This document shows positions 1-9,408 of a stretch of 64,000 nt of DNA, one piece after another. The first letter of the stretch is position 1, and each line of letters begins with the position of its first letter. Origin of the DNA: Saccharospirillum sp. (lineage in GTDB: Bacteria; Pseudomonadota; Gammaproteobacteria; Pseudomonadales; Natronospirillaceae); NCBI GenBank assembly GCA_018402545.1, contig JAGYIL010000001.1, positions 1,922,001 to 1,986,000 of the forward strand, in the 5' to 3' direction. The position numbers and the translations under genes are program-made. The notes under the pieces were generated by a model. The model was not told the DNA's origin and ran no database searches. It saw nothing but the letters and a program-made list of their open reading frames with translations.

Positions 1-20
1 GCTGGCCGCAGTCAGTCTCC

Positions 21-587
21 TTGACGATCAGAATACTGCTGTCGATCTCCGGACTGTGCCTGCTGGGTTCTCTGGCCGGCGTGTCCGACTGGCTGGAGTA
101 TCACCGCTTTGCCGTTGCCAGCGGAGACCTGTGGCGCCCGCTGACGGCCTGGGTAGCCCAGCTAAACCCGTCCCATTGGCTGGTTAACCAAGGTGGCCTG
201 GTGTTATTGGCGTTGTTGCTGCCGGGCCAGTGGCAGCGTCAGGATACATTGGCCTTTGTATGGGTGTGGCTACTGTGCAGTCTCTGGCTGACATTCGGGC
301 CCTATACCCAGTACGCCGGGCTCTCCGGCCTGCTTTATGGCTGGCTGATTTGGGGGCTATGGCGCAGCCCGCACTACAGCGGGCTGATTCGTTTGGTGGT
401 AGCGCTGGTTCTGGTGACTAAAGTCGTCACTGAAAACTTGTCGGGGCCCTATCAAGGCGGGGCCAGTGGGGTCTCGGTTTTTATTCGCGGTGACATCGCC
501 GTGCAATCGCATCTGGCAGGGCTGGTTGCCGGCTTGGTCGCCGTACTCCTAGCCTGGGGCTGGGGTGTTGCGCGCAATCGCCATTAG
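21..587 (+). CDS. rrtA: Rhombosortase (rhomboid-family GlyGly-CTERM protease), possibly 5'-truncated
   Basis: Polytopic membrane serine protease of the rhombosortase group, which in this family removes the C-terminal GlyGly-CTERM sorting signal from secreted proteins. The 188 residues hold about six hydrophobic segments. The family motifs are visible: HWLVN near residues 52-56, the nucleophile in GLSG (Ser102) and the partner histidine in QSHLAG (His164). The first in-window start is a TTG at 21; the frame stays open to the window edge, so the true start may lie upstream. The 3' end overlaps the convergent LysR gene by 39 bp. No GlyGly-CTERM substrate was noticed among the window's proteins. 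Confidence 0.85.
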   Translation: MTIRILLSISGLCLLGSLAGVSDWLEYHRFAVASGDLWRPLTAWVAQLNPSHWLVNQGGLVLLALLLPGQWQRQDTLAFVWVWLLCSLWLTFGPYTQYAGLSGLLYGWLIWGLWRSPHYSGLIRLVVALVLVTKVVTENLSGPYQGGASGVSVFIRGDIAVQSHLAGLVAGLVAVLLAWGWGVARNRH

Positions 588-1430
588 TGCCTCGGCCCCT
601 CGGCTCAGCGTCCGCCCCTGATGCCAGATCACCCCCAGGTGTCGGGTAAGCTGCAATTGCTCAACCGGCAACACCCGCACGCTGTCGTCGATCAACCGCG
701 GCGGCAGCAAGCTCCAGCCCAGGCCGCTGGCCACCAGCGCTCGAATGGTTTCCAGGTAGTTCACCGCCAGGGTGCGTGACAGCGGCAGGTGGTGGCGCTG
801 GAAAGTCTGTTCGATCAGGCGGTAGGTGGTGGTCTGGGCATCCGGCAAAATGGCCCTGAAATGCACCAGTTCGTTCAGGCGTATCTTGCCCTTGCGCTGG
901 GTCAGAGGGTGATCGGGGCTGACCACAAACTCGAGTTTGTCCGTCCACAGGGTTTCCTTGCGTAATTCCCGCGGCAGGGTCGTCGGCAGAGTAATGAACG
1001 CCAGTTCCAGGTCGCGCCGGGCGATGGCCTGCAGCGTCTGTTCGGATTCCAGAAACTGCACATCCAGATGAGCATCCGGGAACTGATCGGTCAGTGACCG
1101 CAGCAGAGGCCCGAGGTAGTGCAGGCCAATGTGATGGCTACTGGCAATGCTCAACTGCCCAACCTGATTACTGCCAGCCTGGCTAACGGCGAGGCGGGCG
1201 TCGCGAATGTCTTCCAGAATGCGACTGGCCCGGTCAACCAGCAGGCGGCCACTTTCCGTCAGATAAACATCCCGGCCTATCCGGTCGAACAGTTGCACCC
1301 CAAGCGATTGCTCCAGATTGGCAACCCGCTTGGAAATGGCCGGCTGAGTCAGAAACAGGCGTTCGGCGGCCCGGCTGAACGAGCCGGTCTCGGCCACGGC
1401 CAGAAAGGCTTCCAGGCTGGTGTGATCCAT
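549..1430 (-). CDS. LysR-family transcriptional regulator
   Basis: A 293-residue LysR-type regulator. Residues 1-60 form the winged helix-turn-helix (FLAVAETGSFSRAAERLFLTQPAISK is split by the turn), followed by a linker helix and a periplasmic-binding-protein-like effector domain from about 90 to 290. It is divergent from leuC, as in Pseudomonas, where a LysR gene also flanks leuCDB. Control of leuCDB and of itself is the natural inference, but the ligand is not readable from sequence. The ATG at 1430 is followed immediately by the conserved N-terminal helix. Two palindromes suitable for LysR binding lie in the gap upstream. Confidence 0.93.
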   Translation of the reverse strand: MDHTSLEAFLAVAETGSFSRAAERLFLTQPAISKRVANLEQSLGVQLFDRIGRDVYLTESGRLLVDRASRILEDIRDARLAVSQAGSNQVGQLSIASSHHIGLHYLGPLLRSLTDQFPDAHLDVQFLESEQTLQAIARRDLELAFITLPTTLPRELRKETLWTDKLEFVVSPDHPLTQRKGKIRLNELVHFRAILPDAQTTTYRLIEQTFQRHHLPLSRTLAVNYLETIRALVASGLGWSLLPPRLIDDSVRVLPVEQLQLTRHLGVIWHQGRTLSRGAEALMAIARNTPAPG

Positions 1431-1462
1431 ATGTATTCCAAATAGTTATGGAAAATATAAAA

Positions 1463-1500
1463 ATAATAAATTTGTATTATTCATCAGTCTACATAGACTG
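1463..1500. promoter_or_regulatory. Two palindromes, candidate LysR operator
   Basis: Within the lysR-leuC gap two inverted repeats lie 4 bp apart. ATAATA-N6-TATTAT occupies 1463-1480 and CAGTCTA-CA-TAGACTG, a perfect 16-bp palindrome, occupies 1485-1500. LysR proteins typically bind such a pair of sites near the divergent promoters. The surrounding DNA is AT-rich, as expected of a promoter. The assignment to the adjacent LysR protein is inference. Confidence 0.45.
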
Positions 1501-1563
1501 TGCAGCACAGACAAATACCGTGACAAAAACCAAAAATCACCAGGCGTTGAGGCCTTTGGTTAC

Positions 1564-1732
1564 ACAAGTTTCGGGGTTAAGTTCACCTCGCTGGCATTGG
1601 TCCGCACCGGATACCGGGTATGCCTCTGTGGGGTCGGCGTAAATCCGTCAATGGCGGTCCGACGTCTCGGGCCTAGGCCACAGAGACACACCGGTACCCG
1701 GTGCTAGTCTTCTGAGCGAATTTCGAAACTGG
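1564..1732. repeat. Interspersed palindromic repeat, copy A
   Basis: An imperfect palindrome of about 170 bp between the lysR-leuC promoter region and leuC. Its right half reads as the reverse complement of its left half around the GGGCCTAGGCC centre. Bases 1623-1680 match 45816-45873 at 53 of 58 positions, so this is one copy of a family also present at 19283, 25061 (half copy), 45758 and 62372. If the leu promoter is near 1460, this copy is transcribed in the leuCDB leader. Confidence 0.75.
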
Positions 1733-1777
1733 AGTAAACGGAGGCGTCGAAGGTGGTACTCCGCAGGAGGGGACGGC

Positions 1778-3211
1778 ATGGCCGGCAAGACCTTGTACGA
1801 CAAGTTATGGGATGCTCATAAAGTATCCGAGCGTGAAGATGGCACGGCGTTGATCTATATCGACCGCCATCTGCTGCACGAAGTGACCTCGCCGCAGGCG
1901 TTTGAGGGCTTGCGGCTGGCGGGTCGCAAGCCCTGGCGGCTGGATACCAACCTGGCGACGCCGGACCATAACGTCTCTACCGATCTGGCTGAACGCCAGG
2001 CAGGCGTAGCGGGTATTCGTGATGAGATCTCGCGTATTCAGGTGACCACGCTTGATGACAACTGCACTGCCTTTGGCGTTCGCGAGTTCAGCATGAACGA
2101 CATTAATCAGGGTATTGTGCATGTGGTCGGGCCAGAGCAGGGCGCGACCTTGCCGGGTATGACCATTGTTTGTGGCGATTCGCATACCTCGACTCACGGC
2201 GCCATGGGCTCACTGGCGTTTGGCATTGGCACCTCCGAAGTGGAGCACGTGCTGGCGACCCAGTGTCTGATTCAGCGCAAGATGAAGAACATGCGCATTC
2301 GGGTTGAAGGTGATCTGGCGCCCGGTATTACCGCCAAAGACGTGGTGCTCTACATCATCGGCCAGATTGGTACCGCTGGTGGTACCGGCTATGCGATCGA
2401 GTTTGCGGGCTCTGCGTTGCGGTCTCTTTCGATGGAAGGCCGGATGACGGTCTGCAATATGGCGATTGAAGCCGGTGCCCGTGCCGGCATGGTGGCGGTC
2501 GACGAGACCACCATTGAGTATTTCAAAGGCCGCCCCTTTGCGCCCAAAGGCGAGATGTGGGATCGCGCTGCCGACTACTGGCGTACCCTGGTCAGCGATG
2601 AGGATGCGACCTTTGACAAAGAAGTCGTGCTGCAGGCGGCCGATATTGAACCACAGGTCTCCTGGGGCACCTCGCCGGAAATGGTGGCTGGTGTGAGCGG
2701 CAAGGTACCGAACCCGAGCAATGTGGCCGATGAAGACAGCCGCAAAGGCGTTGTGCGTGCACTGGAGTACATGGGGCTTCAGGCCGACCAGCCAATCGAA
2801 TCGATCCGGCTCGACCGGGTGTTCATTGGTTCCTGTACCAATTCACGCATCGAAGATCTGCGGGCCGCTGCGGCCGTGGTGAAAGGTCACAGTGTTGCCA
2901 GCAGTGTCAAGCAGGCGATGGTTGTGCCTGGCTCCGGCCTGGTGAAACAACAGGCAGAAGCGGAAGGGTTGGATGCGATTTTCAGAGCGGCTGGTTTTCA
3001 GTGGCGTGAACCCGGCTGTTCGATGTGCCTGGCGATGAATGCCGACAAGTTGGGGCAGGGCGAGCATTGCGCCTCGACTTCAAACCGCAATTTTGAGGGC
3101 CGTCAGGGCTTTGGTGGTCGTACCCATCTGGTCAGCCCGGCCATGGCTGCTGCGGCTGCCATTAAAGGGCACTTTGTTGATATCCGGGCCTGGCAGGAGG
3201 GCGCCGCATGA
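1778..3211 (+). CDS. leuC: 3-isopropylmalate dehydratase large subunit
   Basis: Large subunit of the aconitase-family enzyme that isomerises 2- to 3-isopropylmalate in leucine biosynthesis; it works as a heterodimer with LeuD. The 477-residue length is normal for the family. The three cysteine ligands of the [4Fe-4S] cluster are visible: Cys353 in IGSCTNSR, and Cys414 and Cys417 in GCSMC. The ATG at 1778 has a strong GCAGGAGG ribosome site just upstream. The stop overlaps the leuD start by 4 bp, so leuC, leuD and leuB are translationally linked. Confidence 0.98.
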   Translation: MAGKTLYDKLWDAHKVSEREDGTALIYIDRHLLHEVTSPQAFEGLRLAGRKPWRLDTNLATPDHNVSTDLAERQAGVAGIRDEISRIQVTTLDDNCTAFGVREFSMNDINQGIVHVVGPEQGATLPGMTIVCGDSHTSTHGAMGSLAFGIGTSEVEHVLATQCLIQRKMKNMRIRVEGDLAPGITAKDVVLYIIGQIGTAGGTGYAIEFAGSALRSLSMEGRMTVCNMAIEAGARAGMVAVDETTIEYFKGRPFAPKGEMWDRAADYWRTLVSDEDATFDKEVVLQAADIEPQVSWGTSPEMVAGVSGKVPNPSNVADEDSRKGVVRALEYMGLQADQPIESIRLDRVFIGSCTNSRIEDLRAAAAVVKGHSVASSVKQAMVVPGSGLVKQQAEAEGLDAIFRAAGFQWREPGCSMCLAMNADKLGQGEHCASTSNRNFEGRQGFGGRTHLVSPAMAAAAAIKGHFVDIRAWQEGAA

Positions 3212-3855
3212 AACCATTTACGACGGTAACAGGTCTGGTTGCACCGATGGACCGGAGCAATGTCGATACCGACATGATCATTCCCAAGCAGTTTTTGAAG
3301 TCGATCAAGCGCAGTGGCTTTGGCCCCAATCTGTTCGATGAAGTGCGCTATCTGGATGAAGGTCAGCCGGGCATGGACAACAGCAAGCGCCCGCTGAACC
3401 CCGATTTCGAACTGAACAAGCCGCGCTATGCCGGTGCCCAGGTATTGCTGGCCCGCAAGAACTTCGGCTGTGGGTCCAGCCGCGAGCATGCCCCCTGGGC
3501 GCTTGAGGATTATGGCTTTCGGGCGATCATTGCGCCGAGTTTTGCCGATATTTTCTACAACAACTGTTTTAAAAACGGCCTGCTGCCCATCGTGCTGCCG
3601 GATGATGTGGTCGATCGGTTGTTTAACGCGGTCGCCAGTACCGAAGGCTACAAGCTGACCATCGACCTTGAAAACCAGCAGGTGGTTACGCCGGAGGGTG
3701 ATGTCTTTGAATTTGAAGTGAATGCGTTTCGCAAGCACTGCCTGATCAATGGCCTCGATGACATCGGCCTGACGCTGCAGAATGCCGACGCCATTCGCAC
3801 CTATGAAACCCGCCGCGAGCAGGAAACGCCCTGGGTATTCGGACACATTCGTTAA
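3208..3855 (+). CDS. leuD: 3-isopropylmalate dehydratase small subunit
   Basis: Swivel-domain partner of LeuC, 215 residues, the usual size for the proteobacterial small subunit. Conserved blocks include [13 protein letters not shown] near the N-terminus and [15 protein letters not shown] near residue 90, which line the substrate site. The start overlaps the leuC stop (ATGA), and leuB begins 9 bp after the stop, so the three genes form one transcription unit. Nothing unusual is seen. Confidence 0.98.
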   Translation: MKPFTTVTGLVAPMDRSNVDTDMIIPKQFLKSIKRSGFGPNLFDEVRYLDEGQPGMDNSKRPLNPDFELNKPRYAGAQVLLARKNFGCGSSREHAPWALEDYGFRAIIAPSFADIFYNNCFKNGLLPIVLPDDVVDRLFNAVASTEGYKLTIDLENQQVVTPEGDVFEFEVNAFRKHCLINGLDDIGLTLQNADAIRTYETRREQETPWVFGHIR

Positions 3856-3864
3856 GGAAACGAT

Positions 3865-4956
3865 ATGACAGCTAACAACAACGCTTCCATTCTTATTTTA
3901 CCCGGCGACGGCATCGGGCCTGAAATTGTTACCCAGGCCGAGCGAGTTCTGAACGCCGTGGCTGAGCGGGAAGGGCTGACGCTGACGCTCGATCACGCCC
4001 TGGTAGGCGGTGCTGCCATTGAAGCGACGGGTAAGCCGTTGCCGGAAGACACCCTGGCCAAGGCCCGGGCGGCCGATGCCATTCTGCTCGGTGCTGTGGG
4101 TGGCCCGCAATGGGATAGCCTCGATATGGCGGTCCGCCCCGAGAAAGGCTTGCTGGGGCTGCGCTCCGAACTGGCGCTGTTCGGTAACCTGCGCCCGGCG
4201 ATTCTGTACCCGCAACTGGCCAGCGCCAGCTCACTGAAACCCGAAATCGTCTCCGGGCTCGATATTCTGATCGTGCGTGAACTGACTGGTGGTATCTATT
4301 TCGGGCAGCCGCGTGGCGAATTTGTCAACGATCGTGGCGAGCGTGAAGGCTTCAACACTTATCGCTACAACGAGACTGAAATCCGCCGTATCGGTCGGGT
4401 TGCCTTTGAAGCAGCACTAAAGCGTGGCAAGCGACTTTGCTCGGTTGATAAGGCCAATGTCCTTGAAGTTACGGTATTGTGGCGCAATATCATGAAGGAA
4501 CTGTCATCCGAATACCCGGATGTAGAGCTGTCACATATGTACGTCGATAACGCCGCCATGCAGCTGGTGCGGGCGCCGAAGCAGTTTGATGTGATGGTGA
4601 CCGGCAACATGTTTGGCGATATTTTATCCGATTGCGCCGCCATGCTGACCGGTTCCATTGGCATGCTGCCGTCGGCATCACTCGACGCTGACGGCAAGGG
4701 CATGTACGAGCCGATACACGGCAGCGCGCCGGATATCGCCGGCAAGGGCATCGCCAACCCGCTGGCAACGATACTGTCGGTGGCGATGATGCTGCGTTAC
4801 TCGCTTGGCCAGGCTGCGGCCGCCGATGCGATTGAACGGGCGGTGAGTGATGTGCTCGATCAGGGGCTGCGCACAGCTGATATTGCAGCTGCGGGTGAAG
4901 CGGCGGTTTCGACAGACGCCATGGGCGATGCCGTTGTCGCGGCTCTGCTAAAATAA
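3865..4956 (+). CDS. leuB: 3-isopropylmalate dehydrogenase
   Basis: NAD-dependent oxidative decarboxylase that converts 3-isopropylmalate to 2-oxoisocaproate, the last committed step before transamination to leucine. The 363-residue product begins with the GDGIGPEI nucleotide/substrate loop and carries the family signature around NMFGDILSD near residue 250. It ends the leuCDB operon. The next gene, asd, starts 128 bp downstream and may have its own promoter in that gap, where no clear terminator is visible. Confidence 0.98.
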   Translation: MTANNNASILILPGDGIGPEIVTQAERVLNAVAEREGLTLTLDHALVGGAAIEATGKPLPEDTLAKARAADAILLGAVGGPQWDSLDMAVRPEKGLLGLRSELALFGNLRPAILYPQLASASSLKPEIVSGLDILIVRELTGGIYFGQPRGEFVNDRGEREGFNTYRYNETEIRRIGRVAFEAALKRGKRLCSVDKANVLEVTVLWRNIMKELSSEYPDVELSHMYVDNAAMQLVRAPKQFDVMVTGNMFGDILSDCAAMLTGSIGMLPSASLDADGKGMYEPIHGSAPDIAGKGIANPLATILSVAMMLRYSLGQAAAADAIERAVSDVLDQGLRTADIAAAGEAAVSTDAMGDAVVAALLK

Positions 4957-5084
4957 CCATCGCCCGATTCGGATGACCAATGGCCCGGATGAGCCGGGTC
5001 TCGCTGCAGCTGCCGACAGGCGGCCAGCGCAAATACAGGTGACGCCGCTGCCCGGAGCAGGGCGTGAACACTGAGAGGAATAGA

Positions 5085-6197
5085 ATGAAAGTCGGTTTTG
5101 TAGGTTGGCGTGGCATGGTGGGCTCGGTCCTGATGCAGCGCATGCGCGAAGAAAACGATTTTGCAGGCATCGAGCCGGTATTTTTTACCACCAGTCAGGC
5201 CGGTCAGGCAGCGCCAGACGTTGGCCAGGGCCCGGCCCTGCTGGAAAAAGCGACGGATATCGATGCGCTGGCGGCCTGTGATGTCATCATCACCTGCCAG
5301 GGGGGTGATTACACCTCTGAAGTCTATGAGCCGTTGCGCAAGACAGGCTGGCAGGGTTACTGGCTGGATGCCGCCTCAACGCTGCGCATGGCTGATGACT
5401 CGATCATCGTGCTCGACCCGGTTAACCGGGATGTGATCGACCGCGCCGTTGATGCCGGAACCAAAACCTTTGTCGGCGGTAACTGCACGGTTAGTCTGAT
5501 GCTGATGGGGCTGGGAGGCCTGTTCCGTGAAAACCTGATCGAATGGGTGTCACCCATGACCTATCAGGCAGCCTCTGGATCCGGCGCTCAGCACATGCGC
5601 GAACTTCTGCAGCAGATGGGTTCGGTGCACAAGGCTTCAGAGCAGTTCCTGGCTGATCCGGCTTCGGCGATTCTGGAGCTGGACAAAACCGTTTCTGAAT
5701 TCATTCGCAGCGATGATTATCCGCGCGACCATTTTGGGGTGCCCCTGGCGGGCAGCCTGATTCCCTGGATCGACTCGGCATTGCCGTCTGGTCAGAGCAA
5801 GGAAGAGTGGAAAGCCCAGGTCGAAGCCAACAAGATTCTTGGCCGCAGCGATTCACCCATCCCGATCGATGGCCTCTGTGTGCGGGTGGGCGCGATGCGC
5901 TCACACAGCCAGGCGATGACGATCAAGCTGCGCAAAGACGCACCACTGAACGACGTTGAGTCGATTCTGGCCAGTGCCAACGACTGGGTCAAGGTGATCC
6001 CGAACGAACGTGAAGCCACCATGCAGGAACTGACTCCGGCCAAAGTAACCGGCACCATGTCAGTGCCGGTAGGGCGTCTGCGCAAACTGGCAATGGGCAA
6101 CGATTATCTGGGTGCCTTTACCGTCGGTGACCAGCTGCTGTGGGGGGCTGCAGAGCCGATTCGCCGTATGCTGGCGATTTTGAACCATAAAATCTAG
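5085..6197 (+). CDS. asd: Aspartate-semialdehyde dehydrogenase
   Basis: NADPH-dependent reduction of aspartyl phosphate to aspartate semialdehyde, the branch point to lysine/diaminopimelate, methionine and threonine. The protein is 370 residues, like the E. coli form. It has an N-terminal [11 protein letters not shown] nucleotide loop and the catalytic cysteine in GGNCTVSL (Cys134). The ATG at 5085 is preferred over an in-frame GTG at 5064 because GAGG lies 7 bp before it and the Rossmann fold begins there. An intrinsic terminator follows at 6283. The adjacency to leuB and fimV is as in Pseudomonas. Confidence 0.97.
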   Translation: MKVGFVGWRGMVGSVLMQRMREENDFAGIEPVFFTTSQAGQAAPDVGQGPALLEKATDIDALAACDVIITCQGGDYTSEVYEPLRKTGWQGYWLDAASTLRMADDSIIVLDPVNRDVIDRAVDAGTKTFVGGNCTVSLMLMGLGGLFRENLIEWVSPMTYQAASGSGAQHMRELLQQMGSVHKASEQFLADPASAILELDKTVSEFIRSDDYPRDHFGVPLAGSLIPWIDSALPSGQSKEEWKAQVEANKILGRSDSPIPIDGLCVRVGAMRSHSQAMTIKLRKDAPLNDVESILASANDWVKVIPNEREATMQELTPAKVTGTMSVPVGRLRKLAMGNDYLGAFTVGDQLLWGAAEPIRRMLAILNHKI

Positions 6198-6282
6198 GCG
6201 TTGAACGGTTGAGCGCGGCGAGCGAGACAAAAGGTGGCGTTTGCCGTGTTTTTCTTTTAATTTCAATTGCTTATTTATGACA

Positions 6283-6308
6283 AAGCGACGTGCCAGCGTC
6301 GCTTTTTT
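6283..6308 (+). terminator. Rho-independent terminator after asd
   Basis: AAGCGACG (6283-6290) pairs with CGTCGCTT (6297-6304) around a six-base loop, and a T-run continues to 6308. It lies 86 bp after the asd stop and separates asd from fimV. Confidence 0.85.
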
Positions 6309-6455
6309 GCGTTTGGTCGCTAAAAAAGTGTGACCAAAGCGATAACAAAAAACCCCTTGTGTTGCGAAAAATCCTTTTATCAATAATACTTAGCGTAAGT
6401 TTTGAAAGTCCTTTCTAGTTTTCAAAGCCGTTAATTTGGGTGTGCAATAAAAATT

Positions 6456-6469
6456 GAGAACCAGTTCTC
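6456..6469. promoter_or_regulatory. Palindrome in the 370-bp asd-fimV gap
   Basis: GAGAAC-CA-GTTCTC is a perfect 14-bp palindrome 99 bp before the fimV start, in AT-rich DNA. A TACAAT hexamer at 6490-6495 could be a -10 box, but no good -35 box sits at the right distance. Apart from the asd terminator, the rest of the gap shows no gene or other structure. Which protein would bind the palindrome is unknown. Confidence 0.3.
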
Positions 6470-6567
6470 GAATTAAGGCGCCCTGACCATACAATAGCGA
6501 ACTCCTTTTCAATATATTGGTGCCAAATGTGGTATTGATATCAGGGTTGAGGGAAGGGAAAAGGACG

Positions 6568-9327
6568 ATGTTCAAAAAACAAGCGCTTGTATTTGCTATT
6601 TCTGCGCTGGCGTTTACAAATGTAGCGCAGGCGCTTGGATTGGGTGATATTGAGCTCAATTCGAACTTGAATGAACCGCTCGATGCGGACATAGAACTCA
6701 CGCAATTGCGTGGCCTGACTGCGGGTGAAATTATCCCGACCCTGGCCAGCAACGATGCCTTCGTGCGCGCCGGCATCGAGCGCAGCTTCTTCCTGTCCAA
6801 CATTCAGTTTTCCCTCGAGGAGAACGAGGCGGGTGATCTGATCATCGCACTGGAGACCCGTCAGCCAGTCCGCGAGCCCTTTCTTAACTTTCTCGTTGAA
6901 GTGAACTGGCCCGGTGGCCGGTTGCTGAAAGAGTACACCTTGCTGCTCGACCCGCCTGTATTCGATACCGGTGTCGTAGGCGAGTCGCTGGTGATCGATC
7001 CGGCTGCCCGGCAGGAAACTGCCCCGAGCCGTGAAATCAGCACCACCACAACAGTCTCCCAGAGCAATGAAGAGACTGCACCGGTACCGGCTGAGACCGA
7101 ACCGCGTGAAGATAACCTGGCTGGTGATGAATACCGCGTGCAACGCAACGACACCCTCTGGGAAATTGCCATGCGGGTGCCGGGACGCGACGGTTACAAC
7201 ATGCAGCAGGTCATGCTGGCATTGCAGGATGTTAACCCCGATGCCTTCCTGAACGACAACATCAATCGCCTGAAGGCGGGCAGCGTGCTGACGTTCCCGA
7301 CGGCCGAGCAGATGGGCAGTCGCAGCGTTCAGGAAGCTATCCGGGAAGTCGAAAGCCAGAACCAGGGCCGGGCAGCGTCATCCAGGCCGACCACAGCCTC
7401 TCCGGAAACAGCCGAAGTTCAGCTGTCGGCGACAGAATCGACCAGTTCGGCATTGCCTGAACAGGACGGTGAGCGCGACCCGGATGGTTACCTTGAAGTC
7501 TCTGCCGATGGCGAAGAAGGCACCAGTGCCGGTGGCGAATCGGTCGATCAGGGTGAACTCGAGCGGCTTGAGAATGAACTGGCCATTGCCGGTGAGTTGA
7601 ACGACCAGTTTGAACGTGAGCGCACTGAACTGCAGAGCCGGGTATCCGAACTCGAAGAGCAGCTGGCGATCATGGAGCGGATGATCAATCTGCAGAGCGG
7701 TGATGCAGCGGCCTTCCAGGCAGAGCTTGCAGAGCAGGCTGACGAAGCAGCTGCGAATGAGCAGGACGAGTCGGCAATGTCACCTGCGACGGGCGATGCA
7801 ACAACCGACAGCCCGGATGACAGCACGGCAGCGCCAGTCGAACAGGACGAGGCTACTGAGCCCGCTCAGACCGAAACCGAACCGGAAGCCGTAGCAGAAC
7901 CCGAGCCTCAGCCAGAACCTGAACCGCAGCCTGTTGTTCCGGCCGCTCCCGAGCCCGGTGTAATGGGGTTTTTCCAGCCGGCGATTAACTGGGTCATGTC
8001 TAGCGTAGCCAATATGGTGGCTGCAGCGGCGGGCCTGATGGTTATTCTGCTGTTGCCATTCTATCTGCGCAGTCGGCGCAACAAGAACGAAGAAGAGAAC
8101 CTGGTTGACCTCGACGATGCCGATACGGCTGATGTTGACCCGGGCTTCGACGAAAACTTCGATGATGACATGATCGACAGTTTCGATGCCGAAGACGATT
8201 TCGAAGACCTCACCACCGATGACAGCGACGCCACCAGCGATGCGGTCATGGAAGCTGAAATGTACATGGCCTATCAGAAATACGATCAGGCCGAAGAGAA
8301 ACTGAAATCGGCCTTTGCCGAGCAGCCGAACCGGTCTGATATTGGCCTGAAGCTGCTTGAGGTTTATGCCGAGACCGGAAACAGCTCGGCGTTTTCTGAA
8401 CTGGAGAGCAAGCTGAGCTTGTCGGCAGAGCAAAAAGCTCAGGCAGATGAGTATCGCAACCGGATGCCGCTGCTGGGTTCCAGCGAGTCGATGGGCTCAG
8501 AGTTGGACGATGACGATCTGGATTTTGGTAATTTCAGTGCAGACAGTGAAGACCTGACGTCACTGGACGACCTGGAAGACAAGCCCGGTTCCAACGACAT
8601 TGATTATTCGACCAGTATTGATGACCGTCCGTCATCGGGCCAGTCTTCCGATTCCAGTCTGACACTCGATTCTCCGGGCAGCGAAGCCAGCAGTGATCTG
8701 GATTTCAGCCTCGATCTCGACGATCTTGAGTTGCCGGAAAGCGACGACGATGAAGGCCTGGATTTCGACTTGCAAGAGCTGGGTCTGGACGACGAAAAGC
8801 CAGCAGCAGAGCAACCAAAGCCGGCGTCTTCCGAGCTCGATTTTGACTTTGATGAATCAGATGACGGTGAGCTGTCTTCAGATCTCGATTTCAGTCTCGA
8901 TGAGACCTCGCTCGACCCGGAGCCGGAACTGCCGAAGCTCGACAGTGATGACGACCTTGATTTCGACGCTGAGCTTGCCTCACTCGACGACGGCGATACG
9001 CTCGAATCGGCTGAGCCGGATGAACTGCCCACTGACGACAGCCTGAGTCTGGATAGTGATGAAGCCGACGACCTGTCAGTCGATGTGGCGGAAGGTTCCG
9101 ATCCGTTGCGGGATCTTGCAGACGCCTTGCCGGGTGAAGCCGAGCTCGATGATGACGAGTTCGATTTCCTGTCGGGCAACGACGAAGCCAGCACCAAGCT
9201 TGATCTGGCCCGGGCTTACATTGAAATGGACGACAAGGATGGCGCACGTGACATCCTGGAAGAAGTCGCTCATGAAGGCACCGATGAGCAAAAACGCATG
9301 GCCAAGGAATTGATGGATCAGCTCTGA
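6568..9327 (+). CDS. fimV: FimV/HubP-family polar landmark protein
   Basis: Inner-membrane peptidoglycan-binding protein that organises the cell pole, type IV pilus and twitching functions in relatives. Layout of the 919 residues: signal peptide (about 1-23, ending VAQA), FimV N-terminal domain, LysM domain beginning YRVQRNDTLWEIA at residue 189, coiled coil around 330-390, a Pro/Glu/Gln-rich linker, one membrane segment near 479-500, then a very acidic Asp/Ser-rich cytoplasmic region with TPR-like units. It ends in the conserved FimV C-terminal motif (TKLDLARAYIEMDD). The ATG at 6568 is chosen because the signal peptide starts there; the frame extends 17 codons further upstream without a signal sequence. 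Confidence 0.95.
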   Translation: MFKKQALVFAISALAFTNVAQALGLGDIELNSNLNEPLDADIELTQLRGLTAGEIIPTLASNDAFVRAGIERSFFLSNIQFSLEENEAGDLIIALETRQPVREPFLNFLVEVNWPGGRLLKEYTLLLDPPVFDTGVVGESLVIDPAARQETAPSREISTTTTVSQSNEETAPVPAETEPREDNLAGDEYRVQRNDTLWEIAMRVPGRDGYNMQQVMLALQDVNPDAFLNDNINRLKAGSVLTFPTAEQMGSRSVQEAIREVESQNQGRAASSRPTTASPETAEVQLSATESTSSALPEQDGERDPDGYLEVSADGEEGTSAGGESVDQGELERLENELAIAGELNDQFERERTELQSRVSELEEQLAIMERMINLQSGDAAAFQAELAEQADEAAANEQDESAMSPATGDATTDSPDDSTAAPVEQDEATEPAQTETEPEAVAEPEPQPEPEPQPVVPAAPEPGVMGFFQPAINWVMSSVANMVAAAAGLMVILLLPFYLRSRRNKNEEENLVDLDDADTADVDPGFDENFDDDMIDSFDAEDDFEDLTTDDSDATSDAVMEAEMYMAYQKYDQAEEKLKSAFAEQPNRSDIGLKLLEVYAETGNSSAFSELESKLSLSAEQKAQADEYRNRMPLLGSSESMGSELDDDDLDFGNFSADSEDLTSLDDLEDKPGSNDIDYSTSIDDRPSSGQSSDSSLTLDSPGSEASSDLDFSLDLDDLELPESDDDEGLDFDLQELGLDDEKPAAEQPKPASSELDFDFDESDDGELSSDLDFSLDETSLDPEPELPKLDSDDDLDFDAELASLDDGDTLESAEPDELPTDDSLSLDSDEADDLSVDVAEGSDPLRDLADALPGEAELDDDEFDFLSGNDEASTKLDLARAYIEMDDKDGARDILEEVAHEGTDEQKRMAKELMDQL

Positions 9328-9376
9328 TCCCCAGCCTGGTCGGGTCTTTCAAACCGACCCGAATGCTGTAAACTGC

Positions 9377-9402
9377 GCCGCTCCCTGAGCGGCGTTTTTT
9401 TT
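9377..9402 (+). terminator. Rho-independent terminator between fimV and truA
   Basis: GCCGCTC (9377-9383) pairs with GAGCGGC (9387-9393) around a three-base loop, followed by G and eight T. It ends only 6 bp before the truA start, so it also falls in the truA leader and may attenuate read-through into the next operon. Confidence 0.9.
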
Positions 9403-9408
9403 GGACTC

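Noticed and set aside
1448-1642. A 64-codon frame between lysR and leuC, considered as a leader peptide.
   Set aside because: It has no run of leucine codons and runs into the palindromic repeat, so it does not look like an attenuator peptide.
8604-9197. A 197-codon Ser/Arg-rich frame opposite fimV.
   Set aside because: It is the antisense reading of the Asp/Ser repeat region of FimV; its composition follows from that.
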